Part shown: piece by piece, positions 17,503-25,764 of the stretch | How the letters are laid out: each line of letters begins with the position of its first letter | How positions within the stretch are numbered: the stretch's first letter is position 1 | Source of the DNA: Mycobacterium sp. WUMAC-067 | GTDB lineage: Bacteria; Actinomycetota; Actinomycetes; Mycobacteriales; Mycobacteriaceae | NCBI RefSeq assembly: GCF_020217485.1 | Contig: NZ_JAEKMI010000024.1 | Span: forward strand, 17,983-81,982 | Direction of reading: 5' to 3' | Length of the DNA stretch: 64,000 nucleotides | Notes under the pieces: model-generated | The model's database searches: none | Told to the model about the DNA's origin: nothing | What the model saw: the letters and a program-made list of their open reading frames with translations, nothing else | Translations under genes and position numbers: made by a program

Positions 17503-17524
17503 CTCGGGGGGTTGTGCCCGCGAG

Positions 17525-17530
17525 TAAGGT
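17525..17530 (+). promoter_or_regulatory. Predicted leaderless -10 (TAAGGT)
   Basis: TAAGGT is followed by 7 bases and GTG 17538. It supports the GTG as the start of the small gene downstream of pepQ. Confidence 0.45.
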
Positions 17531-17537
17531 CGGGGGC

Positions 17538-17771
17538 GTGAACGGGGTGGCACGGGGGTTGGTGCGCCTGCGGGATTTCCGGTGGGACATGTACGCCCAG
17601 CCCCTACGGGAGACACGGGTGGAGTTGCACGTCGTCTACTTCGCCGTGCACCTGCCGTTGGCCAGCGGGCTCACGCTGCGCGTCCCGCTGTTGACGATGA
17701 TCAAACCGCTGCCTTCGAATGAGAAGTCCGAGGAGCCATCCCGGGTCGACGGCCAGCGGGCCCACCGCTGA
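17538..17771 (+). CDS. Small protein of unknown function between pepQ and efp
   Basis: 77 residues from GTG 17538 (VNGVARGLVRLRDFRWDMYAQ...). I do not recognise it. It is probably real: almost every third codon position is G or C until near the end, the reading direction follows the operon, and a leaderless-type -10 sits 7 bases before the GTG. It contains a semi-hydrophobic stretch HVVYFAVHLPLASGLTLRVPLLTMI (shown in part; about residues 32-55), perhaps one membrane or beta segment, and a charged C-terminus. An ATG-like earlier start at 17514 overlaps the promoter. Confidence 0.55.
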   Translation: MNGVARGLVRLRDFRWDMYAQPLRETRVELHVVYFAVHLPLASGLTLRVPLLTMIKPLPSNEKSEEPSRVDGQRAHR

Positions 17772-17896
17772 CGCGTTCCGCCCGCCGGCCCCCGACCCCG
17801 TGCCGCGGGCCTTGACCGGCGAGCACTCTAAACTGGCCGACAAGTCGCAGACAGTTCCGTAGCCGACTGTCCATCCCCGAGGAGACATACCGAACC

Positions 17897-18460
17897 GTGG
17901 CAAGCACTGCCGATTTCAAGAATGGACTGGTGCTGGTGATCGACGGCCAGCTGTGGCAGATCGTCGAGTTCCAGCACGTCAAGCCCGGCAAGGGCCCCGC
18001 GTTCGTGCGGACCAAGCTGAAGAACGTGCTCTCGGGCAAGGTCGTCGACAAGACCTACAACGCCGGGGTGAAGGTGGAGACCGCGACCGTGGACCGGCGC
18101 GACGCCACCTACCTGTACCGCGACGGCTCGGACTTCGTGTTCATGGATAGCCAGGACTACGAACAGCATCCGCTGCCGGAATCGCTGGTCGGCGACGCCG
18201 CCCGGTTCCTGCTCGAGGGCCTGCCGGTGCAGGTGGCGTTCCACGACGGGGCGCCGCTGTACCTCGAGCTGCCGGTGTCGGTCGAAATGGAGGTCACCCA
18301 CACCGAGCCCGGCCTGCAGGGCGACCGGTCCAGCGCCGGCACCAAACCCGCGACCGTGGAAACCGGGGCGGAGATCCAGGTGCCGCTGTTCATCAACACC
18401 GGGGACAAGCTGAAGGTGGACACCCGTGACGGCAGCTACCTGGGACGTGTCAACGCGTGA
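17897..18460 (+). CDS. efp: Elongation factor P
   Basis: 187 residues, the standard length. It binds ribosomes stalled at polyproline and helps peptide bond formation. The KOW-like N-domain carries the loop KPGKGPAFVRTKLKN with the tip Lys-Gly near residue 34; domain III ends with TGDKLKVDTRDGSYLGRVN. GTG 17897 has GAGGAG about 12 bases upstream. Proline-rich proteins such as the one at 518-1483 are likely clients. It overlaps nusB by 4 bases (GTGA). Confidence 0.97.
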   Translation: MASTADFKNGLVLVIDGQLWQIVEFQHVKPGKGPAFVRTKLKNVLSGKVVDKTYNAGVKVETATVDRRDATYLYRDGSDFVFMDSQDYEQHPLPESLVGDAARFLLEGLPVQVAFHDGAPLYLELPVSVEMEVTHTEPGLQGDRSSAGTKPATVETGAEIQVPLFINTGDKLKVDTRDGSYLGRVNA

Positions 18461-18966
18461 GCCGGCCCGTTAAAGGGCGACATCAGGCTCGCAAGCGCGC
18501 CGTCGACCTACTGTTCGAAGCCGAGGCGCGCGGACTGAGCCCCGCGGAGGTTGTCGACGTCCGCACCGGTTTGGCCGAGGCGAACCCCGAAATCGCGCCC
18601 CTGCAGCCGTATACGGCCGCGGCGGCGCGGGGCGTCGGCGAACACGCCGCGCACATCGACGACCTGATCAGCTCGCACCTGCAGGGCTGGACGCTGGACC
18701 GGCTGCCCGCCGTGGACCGCGCCATCCTGCGGGTCGCGGTGTGGGAGCTGCTGTACGCCGACGACGTGCCGGAGCCGGTCGCCGTCGACGAAGCCGTCCA
18801 GCTGGCCAAGGAGTTGTCCACCGACGACTCTCCGGGCTTCGTCAACGGGGTGCTCGGCCACGTCATGCTGGTGACCCCGCAGATCAGGGCGGCCGCCCAG
18901 GCCGTCCGGGGGGCGGTGGGTTCCGACGCCGCAGGCACAGCGGAGGACCGCGGACCGCAGCCATGA
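18457..18966 (+). CDS. nusB: Transcription antitermination protein NusB
   Basis: 169 residues. It binds boxA RNA together with NusE (S10) during rRNA transcription. The all-helical fold is seen through RHQARKRAVDLLFEAEARG at the N-terminus and LPAVDRAILRVAVWELLYADDVP and AVDEAVQLAKELSTDDSPGFVNGVLG later. A short Asp/Ala-rich tail follows. It overlaps efp and the next gene by 4 bases each, so translation of the three is probably coupled. Confidence 0.95.
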   Translation: MSRPVKGRHQARKRAVDLLFEAEARGLSPAEVVDVRTGLAEANPEIAPLQPYTAAAARGVGEHAAHIDDLISSHLQGWTLDRLPAVDRAILRVAVWELLYADDVPEPVAVDEAVQLAKELSTDDSPGFVNGVLGHVMLVTPQIRAAAQAVRGAVGSDAAGTAEDRGPQP

Positions 18967-19364
18967 GCCGGTTGGAGCTGCGCCTGGTCGTTGCGGCCGT
19001 GCTGGCTGCGACGGTGGTGGTGGTCGCGGTGGTGTGCGCCGCCTACGGGTGGACCATCGTCGCCTCGGTGCTCTCGATCTTCGCGCTCGCGGTGGGCGCC
19101 TGGCTCTATCACTGCGCCGAACGGGTGGCCGTCGCCCGCCGCATCAGCACGGTGCGTTCGGCGGCCCGGCCGCTGCAGCCGCTGCTGCCGGTGATGGCCG
19201 CGATCATGGGCCTGACGCAGGGCGTGGTGCGAGCGCTGAGCGACGTCACCGACCTGCCGGCCCGCCGCCGGGAGTTGCCCGTGCTGCGGTGGGCGGACGG
19301 CGCCAGGGGCAACAGGCGGATGATCGAAAGTGACAGGGATAGCCACGAAGAACCGGATCGCTGA
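18963..19364 (+). CDS. Small membrane protein (Rv2532c-like)
   Basis: 133 residues, the same length as Rv2532c. Two membrane helices at about residues 6-28 and 30-50 (LVVAAVLAATVVVVAVVCAAY, TIVASVLSIFALAVGAWLY) are followed by a basic amphipathic region and a charged tail. The function is unknown. ATG 18963 overlaps the nusB stop (ATGA), which argues for co-expression with nusB. Confidence 0.82.
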   Translation: MSRLELRLVVAAVLAATVVVVAVVCAAYGWTIVASVLSIFALAVGAWLYHCAERVAVARRISTVRSAARPLQPLLPVMAAIMGLTQGVVRALSDVTDLPARRRELPVLRWADGARGNRRMIESDRDSHEEPDR

Positions 19365-19460
19365 CCAATGCTGAGGTGAAATGACCACGGGCGGGGCGCG
19401 GCGGGTTGACAATACGAGCTGGACTGCAGCGGCGGCGATCCGAGAAGAACAGGTGAGGTC

Positions 19461-22322
19461 ATGATTCGATACAGCACCCAGCCGCGACGACTTCGAGTGT
19501 CCGCGCTGGCGGCGGTGGCCAACCCGTCGTACGCCCGTGTCGACACCTGGAACCTGCTCGACGACGCGTGCCGTCACCTCGCCGAGGTGGATCTCGCCGG
19601 CCTGGACAAAACCCACGACGTCGCCCGGGTGAAGCGCCTGATGGATCGCATCGCCGCCTACGAGCGGTACTGGCTGTACCCGGGTGCGGAAAACCTGGCG
19701 GTCTTCCGCGCGCACCTGGAGAGCCTGTCCACGGTGCGGCTCACCGAAGAGGTCTCCCTGGCCGTGCGGCTGCTGAGCGAATATGGGGACCGCGCAGGCC
19801 TTTTCGACACCTCGGCCCCGCTGGATGACCAGGAGCTGGTGGCGCAGGCCAAACAGCAGCATTTCTACACCGTGTTGCTCGCCGACGACGCCCCGAGCAC
19901 GGCGCCGGACAGCCTGGCCGAATGCCTGCGGGCGCTGCGTTGTCCGTCCGACGACGTGCAGTTCGAGATCCTAGTGGTCCCCAGCGTCGAGGACGCCATC
20001 ACCGCGGTCGCGCTCAACGGGGAGATCCAGGCCGCGATCATCCGCGACGACCTGCCGCTGCGCTCCCGCGACCGGTTGCCGCTGATGAACACGTTGCTCG
20101 GGCCCAACGAGGACGCGGACGGAGTCATTCCCGACCGCGCCAACGACTGGGTGGAGTGCGGCGAGTGGATCAGGGAGCTGCGGCCCCACATCGACCTGTA
20201 CCTGCTCACCGACGAGTCGATCGCGGCGGGCGACGACAGCGAACCCGATGTCTACGACCGGACGTTCTACCGGCTCAACGACGTCACCGATCTGCACAGC
20301 ACGGTGCTCGCCGGTCTGCGAAACCGTTATGCCACACCATTTTTCGATGCCCTGCGGGCGTACGCGGCGGCGCCGGTCGGCCAGTTCCACGCGCTGCCCG
20401 TCGCGCGCGGCGCCAGCATCTTCAACTCCAGGTCGCTGCAGGACATGGGGGAGTTCTACGGCCGCAACATCTTCATGGCCGAAACCTCCACCACCTCCGG
20501 CGGTCTGGACTCGCTGCTCGACCCGCACGGCAACATCAAGAAGGCGATGGACAAGGCCGCCAAAACGTGGAACGCCGACCACACCTACTTCGTCACCAAC
20601 GGGACGTCGACCGCCAACAAGATCGTCGTGCAGTCGCTGACCCGCCCCGGCGACATCGTGCTCATCGACCGCAACTGCCACAAGTCGCACCACTACGGGC
20701 TGGTGCTGGCCGGCGCCTACCCGCTGTACCTGGACGCGTATCCGCTGCCGCAGTTCGCGATCTACGGGGCGGTGTCGCTGCGCACCATCAAGCAGACGCT
20801 GCTGGATCTGGAGGCGGCCGGCCAGTTGCACCGCGTGCGGATGCTGCTGCTGACCAACTGCACCTTCGACGGCGTCGTCTACAACCCGCTGCAGGTCATG
20901 CAGGAGGTGCTGGCCATCAAGCCGGACATCTGCTTCCTGTGGGACGAGGCATGGTACGCCTTCGCGACGGCGGTGCCGTGGGCCCGGCAGCGGACCGCGA
21001 TGGTGGCCGCCGAGCGCCTCGAGCACATGCTGGTGTCACCGGAATACGTTGAGGAATACCGGAAGTGGGCCGCGTCGATGCAAGGCCTCGACCGGTCGGA
21101 GTGGATCGAGCGTGAGCTGATGCCCGACCCGGCCACCGCGCGGGTGCGCGTGTACGCGACGCACTCCACGCACAAATCGCTGTCGGCGCTGCGGCAGGCG
21201 TCGATGATCCACGTCCGTGACCAGGATTTCAACGCGCTCACCCGCGACGCGTTCGGTGAGGCGTTCCTGACCCACACCTCGACTTCACCGAACCAGCAGC
21301 TCCTCGCGTCGCTGGACTTGGCGCGCCGGCAGGTCGACATCGAAGGGTTCCAACTGGTCCGGCAGGTCTACGACATGGCGCTGGTCTTCCGGCACCGGGT
21401 CCGCAAGGACCGGCTGATCAGCAAGTGGTTCCGCATCCTCGATGAATCCGACCTGGTGCCAGAGGAATTCCGCGAGTCGTCGGTCAGTTCGTACCGCGAG
21501 GTCAGGCAGGGGGCGCTGGCCGAGTGGAACGAGGCGTGGCGCTCCGACCAGTTCGTGCTGGACGCGACCCGGGTGACCCTGTTCGTCGGCGCGACCGGGA
21601 TGAACGGTTACGACTTCCGCGAGAAGATCCTGATGGAGCGGTTCGGCATCCAGATCAACAAGACGTCGATCAACAGCGTGTTGTTGATCTTCACGATCGG
21701 TGTCACCTGGTCGAGCGTGCACTACCTGCTCGACGTGTTGCGAAGGGTGGCAATCGATTTCGACCGCACCGAAAAGGCGGCGAGCGTGGCGGACCGGGCG
21801 CTGCAGGAGCGCCATGTCGAGGAGATCACCGAGGATCTGCCGCACCTGCCCGACTTCAGCGAGTTCGACGTCGCGTTCCGTCCCGTCGATCAATGCAACT
21901 TCGGGGACATGCGGTCGGCGTTCTACGCCGGATACGAAGAGTCCGATCGCGAGCACGTGCTGATCGGCATGGCCGGCCGGCGGCTGGCCGAGGGCAAGAC
22001 GCTGGTGTCGACCACGTTCGTGGTGCCCTACCCGCCGGGCTTCCCGGTGCTGGTGCCCGGCCAGGTGGTCTCCAAGGAGATCGTCTACTTCCTCGCGCAG
22101 CTCGACGTCAAGGAAATCCACGGGTACAACCCGGATTTGGGGTTGTCGGTGTTCACCGAGACGGCGCTGGCGCGCATGGAAGCGCAACGCAACGCCGCGG
22201 CGGCCGCCGTGGGGTCGGTGACCGCGGCGTTCGAGCTGCCCGCGGACGCGTCCGGCATGAACGGGACGCGCAACGGCGCCGACGACGCCCGGGCGGTGCC
22301 GTCGGTGGCCGACAACAGCTGA
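19461..22322 (+). CDS. Orn/Lys/Arg-type PLP decarboxylase (Rv2531c-like)
   Basis: 953 residues, a fold-type I basic amino-acid decarboxylase of the large AdiA/LdcC class. An N-terminal response-regulator-like wing is followed by the PLP domain: TSTTSGGLDSLLDPHG, VTNGTSTANKIVVQ, DRNCHKSHHYGLVLAG and LWDEAWYAF, with the PLP lysine in HSTHKSLSALRQ (Lys572). The C-terminal domain ends with PYPPGFPVLVPGQ. Substrate could be arginine, lysine or ornithine and cannot be read from sequence alone. A good AGGTGAGGTC precedes ATG 19461. It is the last gene of the first conserved block. Confidence 0.88.
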   Translation: MIRYSTQPRRLRVSALAAVANPSYARVDTWNLLDDACRHLAEVDLAGLDKTHDVARVKRLMDRIAAYERYWLYPGAENLAVFRAHLESLSTVRLTEEVSLAVRLLSEYGDRAGLFDTSAPLDDQELVAQAKQQHFYTVLLADDAPSTAPDSLAECLRALRCPSDDVQFEILVVPSVEDAITAVALNGEIQAAIIRDDLPLRSRDRLPLMNTLLGPNEDADGVIPDRANDWVECGEWIRELRPHIDLYLLTDESIAAGDDSEPDVYDRTFYRLNDVTDLHSTVLAGLRNRYATPFFDALRAYAAAPVGQFHALPVARGASIFNSRSLQDMGEFYGRNIFMAETSTTSGGLDSLLDPHGNIKKAMDKAAKTWNADHTYFVTNGTSTANKIVVQSLTRPGDIVLIDRNCHKSHHYGLVLAGAYPLYLDAYPLPQFAIYGAVSLRTIKQTLLDLEAAGQLHRVRMLLLTNCTFDGVVYNPLQVMQEVLAIKPDICFLWDEAWYAFATAVPWARQRTAMVAAERLEHMLVSPEYVEEYRKWAASMQGLDRSEWIERELMPDPATARVRVYATHSTHKSLSALRQASMIHVRDQDFNALTRDAFGEAFLTHTSTSPNQQLLASLDLARRQVDIEGFQLVRQVYDMALVFRHRVRKDRLISKWFRILDESDLVPEEFRESSVSSYREVRQGALAEWNEAWRSDQFVLDATRVTLFVGATGMNGYDFREKILMERFGIQINKTSINSVLLIFTIGVTWSSVHYLLDVLRRVAIDFDRTEKAASVADRALQERHVEEITEDLPHLPDFSEFDVAFRPVDQCNFGDMRSAFYAGYEESDREHVLIGMAGRRLAEGKTLVSTTFVVPYPPGFPVLVPGQVVSKEIVYFLAQLDVKEIHGYNPDLGLSVFTETALARMEAQRNAAAAAVGSVTAAFELPADASGMNGTRNGADDARAVPSVADNS

Positions 22323-22326
22323 GCGC

Positions 22327-23127
22327 TCAGCCGGTGTCCGATTCGGCTTCCGCCGCATCCTCTTTGGGCCGGCCGGGGTGGCGGCCGGGACGCTGCGGTA
22401 TGACCACGACCAATACCGCGATCAGCGCGGCGAGCACCGCCGAGGCGAGCGGGCGACTCCACGCCAGGCCGCCGTCGGCGACGGGCTTGTCGATGAAGTC
22501 GCCCACGGTCGCGCCCAGCGGCCTGGTGAGGATGAAGGCGATCCAGAACAGGGCGACGCGAGAAATGGAGGTCCAGTAGTACAGGGCGGCGACGACGGTG
22601 AGGCCGGCGGCGAATACCAACGCGCCGCGCTCGTAACCGAAATCGCGGGTATCGGCCAGCCAGTCGCCGAGCGCGGTTCCCAGCGTCTGCGAGAACGTGA
22701 TGGTTGCCCAGTAGAAGGCCTCCACTTTCGGCGTCGAGACGGTGGAGACCGAGACGCTGCCTTGCGTCGCGCGCCAGAGCCCCAGGGCGGCCAGCAGGCA
22801 GCCCAGCAGCAGCAGCGATCCGCCCGTGTAACCGATGCCCAGCGATCGGTCGGCGAAATCGGCCAGCACGGTGCCGAACGTCGTCGAGGCCACGATCGTC
22901 GCCCAGTACAGGGCCGCGCGGAATCGCTTGGCCAGGATTTGCGCGGCAACCAGCGCCACCAGCGCGACGCCGAAGATCCCGACGCCGGCCGCGTAACCCC
23001 AATTCAGCGTCATCGTGACGGTGTCGCCGCCCGTCTCGCCCAACGTCGTGGCCAAGACCTTGATGACCCAGAAGCCGAGGGTGACCGCCGGCACCTTGGT
23101 CAACGCGTGTTTCGAAACGTCCGTCAT
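22327..23127 (-). CDS. Four-fold repeat membrane protein (COG4705 type)
   Basis: 266 residues, about eight membrane helices. It consists of four copies of a unit with the pattern FW-x-x-x-x-x-T-x-LG-x-x-x-x-D: Trp 20, 75, 140 and 195, each followed exactly 15 residues later by Asp 35, 90, 155 and 210. Spacing between units is 55, 65 and 55, which suggests two rounds of duplication. COG4705 proteins are annotated only as membrane-anchored proteins; four buried Asp would suit a cation-binding carrier, but that is inference. ATG 23127 has GGAAG 8 bases upstream and a TACCGT -10 further up. It converges with the decarboxylase. Confidence 0.82.
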   Translation of the reverse strand: MTDVSKHALTKVPAVTLGFWVIKVLATTLGETGGDTVTMTLNWGYAAGVGIFGVALVALVAAQILAKRFRAALYWATIVASTTFGTVLADFADRSLGIGYTGGSLLLLGCLLAALGLWRATQGSVSVSTVSTPKVEAFYWATITFSQTLGTALGDWLADTRDFGYERGALVFAAGLTVVAALYYWTSISRVALFWIAFILTRPLGATVGDFIDKPVADGGLAWSRPLASAVLAALIAVLVVVIPQRPGRHPGRPKEDAAEAESDTG

Positions 23128-23343
23128 GCGGGCATCTTCCGTTGTCGCTGGTTGTGCACGCCCACGGTAGCGCGCGTCGGGTTCTGCTCACCAAGATCAC
23201 AAGGCCGGCGGGTGGGCGCGGGTGGCGCAATGGCGTGGCGGCCCGTGGTTTTAGCTGGTCGGGCCCGAATGGGGCCCGGCGCAATACGTTCGGCCGCCGT
23301 CGTTGGCCCCCGTCGTCGGCCGGAAAGGGCCCCTGAGCTGCGT

Positions 23344-23349
23344 TAGCGT
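23344..23349 (+). promoter_or_regulatory. Predicted leaderless -10 (TAGCGT) of the GntR-led operon
   Basis: TAGCGT is followed by 6 bases and GTG 23356. The 200 bases upstream hold GGGGCCC at 23271 and its inverse GGGCCCC at 23327, plus a near-repeat GTCGTTGGC/GTCGTCGGC, which could be regulator sites. Confidence 0.45.
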
Positions 23350-23355
23350 GGCGGC

Positions 23356-24114
23356 GTGGCGCAACCAGTACCCGTCGGGGATGCTCAGGGCTCGCGGGCC
23401 AATCGCGCCCGCCGGGTCGCCGACGTGTTGCGCCAGCAGATCCACGCCGACGCCTACCCGGACGGCCTGCCGGCCGAACTGGACTTGGCCGCCGAATTCT
23501 CGGTCTCGCGCAACACCGTTCGTGAAGCGCTGACCGTCCTCAAGCACGAGGGGTTGATCGACCGGGGGCCCAAGGTCGGCACCCACGTCGCGCAGCGCAA
23601 GTACGCCCACGGGCTCGACGCGCTGCTGGGCCTGAAGGAGACGTTCAAGGACCTCGGCGTGGTGCGCAACGAGGTGCGGGCGGCCATGCCGGTCACCGCG
23701 CCGCCGTCGGTGGCCCGCCGGTTGCGGCTGAAGCCGGGGGAGCAGGCGGTGTTCGTCGAGCGGCTGCGCTACCTCGGCGACCTGCCGCTCAGCCTGGACC
23801 TCACCTACCTCGCCCCGGACATCGGCGGGCAGGTGTTGAACCATCCCCTCGAGACCGACGACTTGTTCGCGCTCATCGAGGACGTCAGCGGGCAGCGGCT
23901 GGGCTCGGCGACGCTGGCACTCGAGGCCATCCCCGCCGACGCGCATTCGGCGGCCACGCTGCAGGTGCCCGACGGTGCGGCCCTGCTGATGCTGGAGCGC
24001 CTCACCAGCCTCGCGGACGGCACACCCGTCGACCTCGAGTACATCCGGATGCGCGGTGACCGAATCACCATGCGCGGCAATCTTGTCAGAGCCGAAACGA
24101 GGAGCAACTCATGA
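23356..24114 (+). CDS. GntR-family regulator with UTRA ligand domain
   Basis: 252 residues. The winged helix spans about residues 15-85 (RVADVLRQQIHADAYPDGLPAE, FSVSRNTVREALTVLKHEGLI, GPKVGTHVAQ), then a HutC/UTRA ligand-binding domain (AVFVERLRYLGDLPLSLDLTYL, LERLTSLADGTPVDLEYIRMRGDR). UTRA regulators usually repress the operon they belong to and are released by the pathway substrate or product. It is the first gene of the ferredoxin-ABC-flavoprotein operon and overlaps the ferredoxin gene by 4 bases, so it is presumably the local regulator. Confidence 0.88.
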   Translation: MAQPVPVGDAQGSRANRARRVADVLRQQIHADAYPDGLPAELDLAAEFSVSRNTVREALTVLKHEGLIDRGPKVGTHVAQRKYAHGLDALLGLKETFKDLGVVRNEVRAAMPVTAPPSVARRLRLKPGEQAVFVERLRYLGDLPLSLDLTYLAPDIGGQVLNHPLETDDLFALIEDVSGQRLGSATLALEAIPADAHSAATLQVPDGAALLMLERLTSLADGTPVDLEYIRMRGDRITMRGNLVRAETRSNS

Positions 24115-24341
24115 CGCTGATCAACAACACGCGTGCGGACGTACCCGTGACGATCGACGAGTCGCTGTGCATCGACGGCTGCACGCTGTGCGTGGAGGTC
24201 TGCCCCCTGGACGCGCTGGCCATCAACCCCGACACCGGCAAGGCCTTCATGCATGTCGACGAATGCTGGTACTGCGGCCCCTGCGCGGCCCGCTGTCCGA
24301 CCGGCGCCGTCACCGTCAACATGCCCTATCTCCTTCGCTGA
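24111..24341 (+). CDS. AprB-like 2x[4Fe-4S] ferredoxin
   Basis: 76 residues with eight cysteines in two cluster motifs: Cys20, 24, 27 and 31 followed by Pro, and Cys52, 55, 58 and 62 followed by Pro. The second half, KAFMHVDECWYCGPCAARCP, closely resembles the KAF/Y...CWECYSCVK.CPQGA region of the beta subunit of adenylylsulfate reductase (AprB), although it is half the length of a true AprB. It probably passes electrons to or from the flavoprotein at the end of the same operon. The start overlaps the GntR stop (ATGA). Confidence 0.87.
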   Translation: MTLINNTRADVPVTIDESLCIDGCTLCVEVCPLDALAINPDTGKAFMHVDECWYCGPCAARCPTGAVTVNMPYLLR

Positions 24342-24366
24342 CAAGCGTTTAGCCTCAGGATCTTTC

Positions 24367-25764
24367 ATGAAACGTCACGCCGTATGGCCGGCGTCGGTGA
24401 TGGTCGCGGTCGCCGCGCTCACCTCGGGTTGCTCGCTGGAATCCCTGTCGCAGTCATCCGGTGTGGTCAACGTGGTGGTGGGGTACCAGTCCAAGACCAT
24501 CAACACCGTCACCGCGGGCACGCTGCTGCGCGCGCAGGGCTACCTCGAACGCCGCCTGGCGAACATCACCACCCGCACCGGCACCAAATACGCGGTGCGG
24601 TGGCAGGATTACGACACCGGCGCCCCGATCACCGCGCAGATGCTCGCCGAAAAGATCGACATCGGCTCGATGGGCGACTATCCGATGCTGATCAACGGCT
24701 CCAAGACGCAGGCCAACCCGCTGGCCCGCACCGAGATCGTCTCCATCACCGGCTACAACCCCAAGGGCGCCCTCAACATGGTGGTGGTGAGCCCGGATTC
24801 GCACGCCAAGGGCCTGACCGACCTCGCGGGCACCAAGGTCTCCGCCAGCGTCGGGTCGGCCGGCCACGGCACCCTGGTGCGGGCGCTGAGCCGGGCCTGC
24901 GGCGGCGGTGTCTGCGGTGTCGAGGTGCTCAACCAACAACCGCAGGTCGGGGCGTCGGCGCTGGAATCCGGTCAGGTGCAAGCGCTTTCGCAATTCGTCG
25001 CCTGGCCGGGGCTGCTGGTCTACCAGGGCAAGGCCAAACTGCTCTACGACGGGGCCGAGCTGAACCTGCCCACCCTGCACGGCGTGGTGGTGCGCCGCTC
25101 CTACGCGTCGGCGCACCCGGAGGTGCTGGGCGCCTTCCTGCAGGCGCAACTGGACGCCACCGACTTCCTGAACAACAAGCCGCTGCAGGCCGCCCGCATC
25201 GTCGCCGAGGAAAGCGGGCTGCCCCAGGAGGTGGTGTACCTCTACAACGGTCCCGGCGGCACGTCGTTCGACACCACGCTGAAGCCGTCGCTCGTCGAGG
25301 CGTTGAAAAGCGATGTGCCGTACCTGAAGTCGATCGGCGACTTCGCCGACCTCGATGTGGCGAAGTTCGTCGTGGACGAACCGCTGCGCGCGGTGTTCAC
25401 CGCCCGCGGGCTCGACTACGCGGCGTCGCGGGCGCGCACCGCCAACCCGTCGGCGCTGCGCGGCGACCCCGCGCTGGCCAGCGAGCTGTGGCTGGACGGA
25501 GCCGACGCGACGCAGACGATCGCCACCCCGACCGGCCTGCTGCAGGCCGTGCGGGATGCGGTCGGCCACGGCGCCAAGGTCCGCGCGGCCTACGTTCCCG
25601 ACGCCGAACTCGGCACTCGCTGGTTCGCGGACAAGGCGTTCTGGGTCAAAGACGGGCAGAACTACCTGCCGTTCGGCACCGCGGCCGGCGCGCACCGGTA
25701 CCTCGCCGCCCACCCGGGCGGCGTCGTCATGGATTACCAAGAGGCACTGGGAGGTTCGGTATGA
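24367..25764 (+). CDS. ABC importer substrate-binding lipoprotein (SsuA/TauA/NrtA type)
   Basis: 465 residues. A lipoprotein signal ends in LTSGC with lipid-carrying Cys22, so the protein is tethered outside the membrane. The type 2 periplasmic-binding fold is evident in VVVGYQSKTINTVTAGTLLRAQG, EKIDIGSMGDYPMLING, LAGTKVSASVGSAGHGTLV and VRRSYASAHPEVLGAFLQAQLDAT. The protein is over 100 residues longer than usual SsuA-like proteins; the last ~85 residues (WFADKAFWVKDGQNYLPFG, then AAHPGGVVMDYQEAL) look like a separate NosL-like module. ATG 24367 begins 25 bases after the ferredoxin stop. Substrate is unknown; sulfonates, taurine, nitrate and nitriles are used by relatives. Confidence 0.87.
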   Translation: MKRHAVWPASVMVAVAALTSGCSLESLSQSSGVVNVVVGYQSKTINTVTAGTLLRAQGYLERRLANITTRTGTKYAVRWQDYDTGAPITAQMLAEKIDIGSMGDYPMLINGSKTQANPLARTEIVSITGYNPKGALNMVVVSPDSHAKGLTDLAGTKVSASVGSAGHGTLVRALSRACGGGVCGVEVLNQQPQVGASALESGQVQALSQFVAWPGLLVYQGKAKLLYDGAELNLPTLHGVVVRRSYASAHPEVLGAFLQAQLDATDFLNNKPLQAARIVAEESGLPQEVVYLYNGPGGTSFDTTLKPSLVEALKSDVPYLKSIGDFADLDVAKFVVDEPLRAVFTARGLDYAASRARTANPSALRGDPALASELWLDGADATQTIATPTGLLQAVRDAVGHGAKVRAAYVPDAELGTRWFADKAFWVKDGQNYLPFGTAAGAHRYLAAHPGGVVMDYQEALGGSV

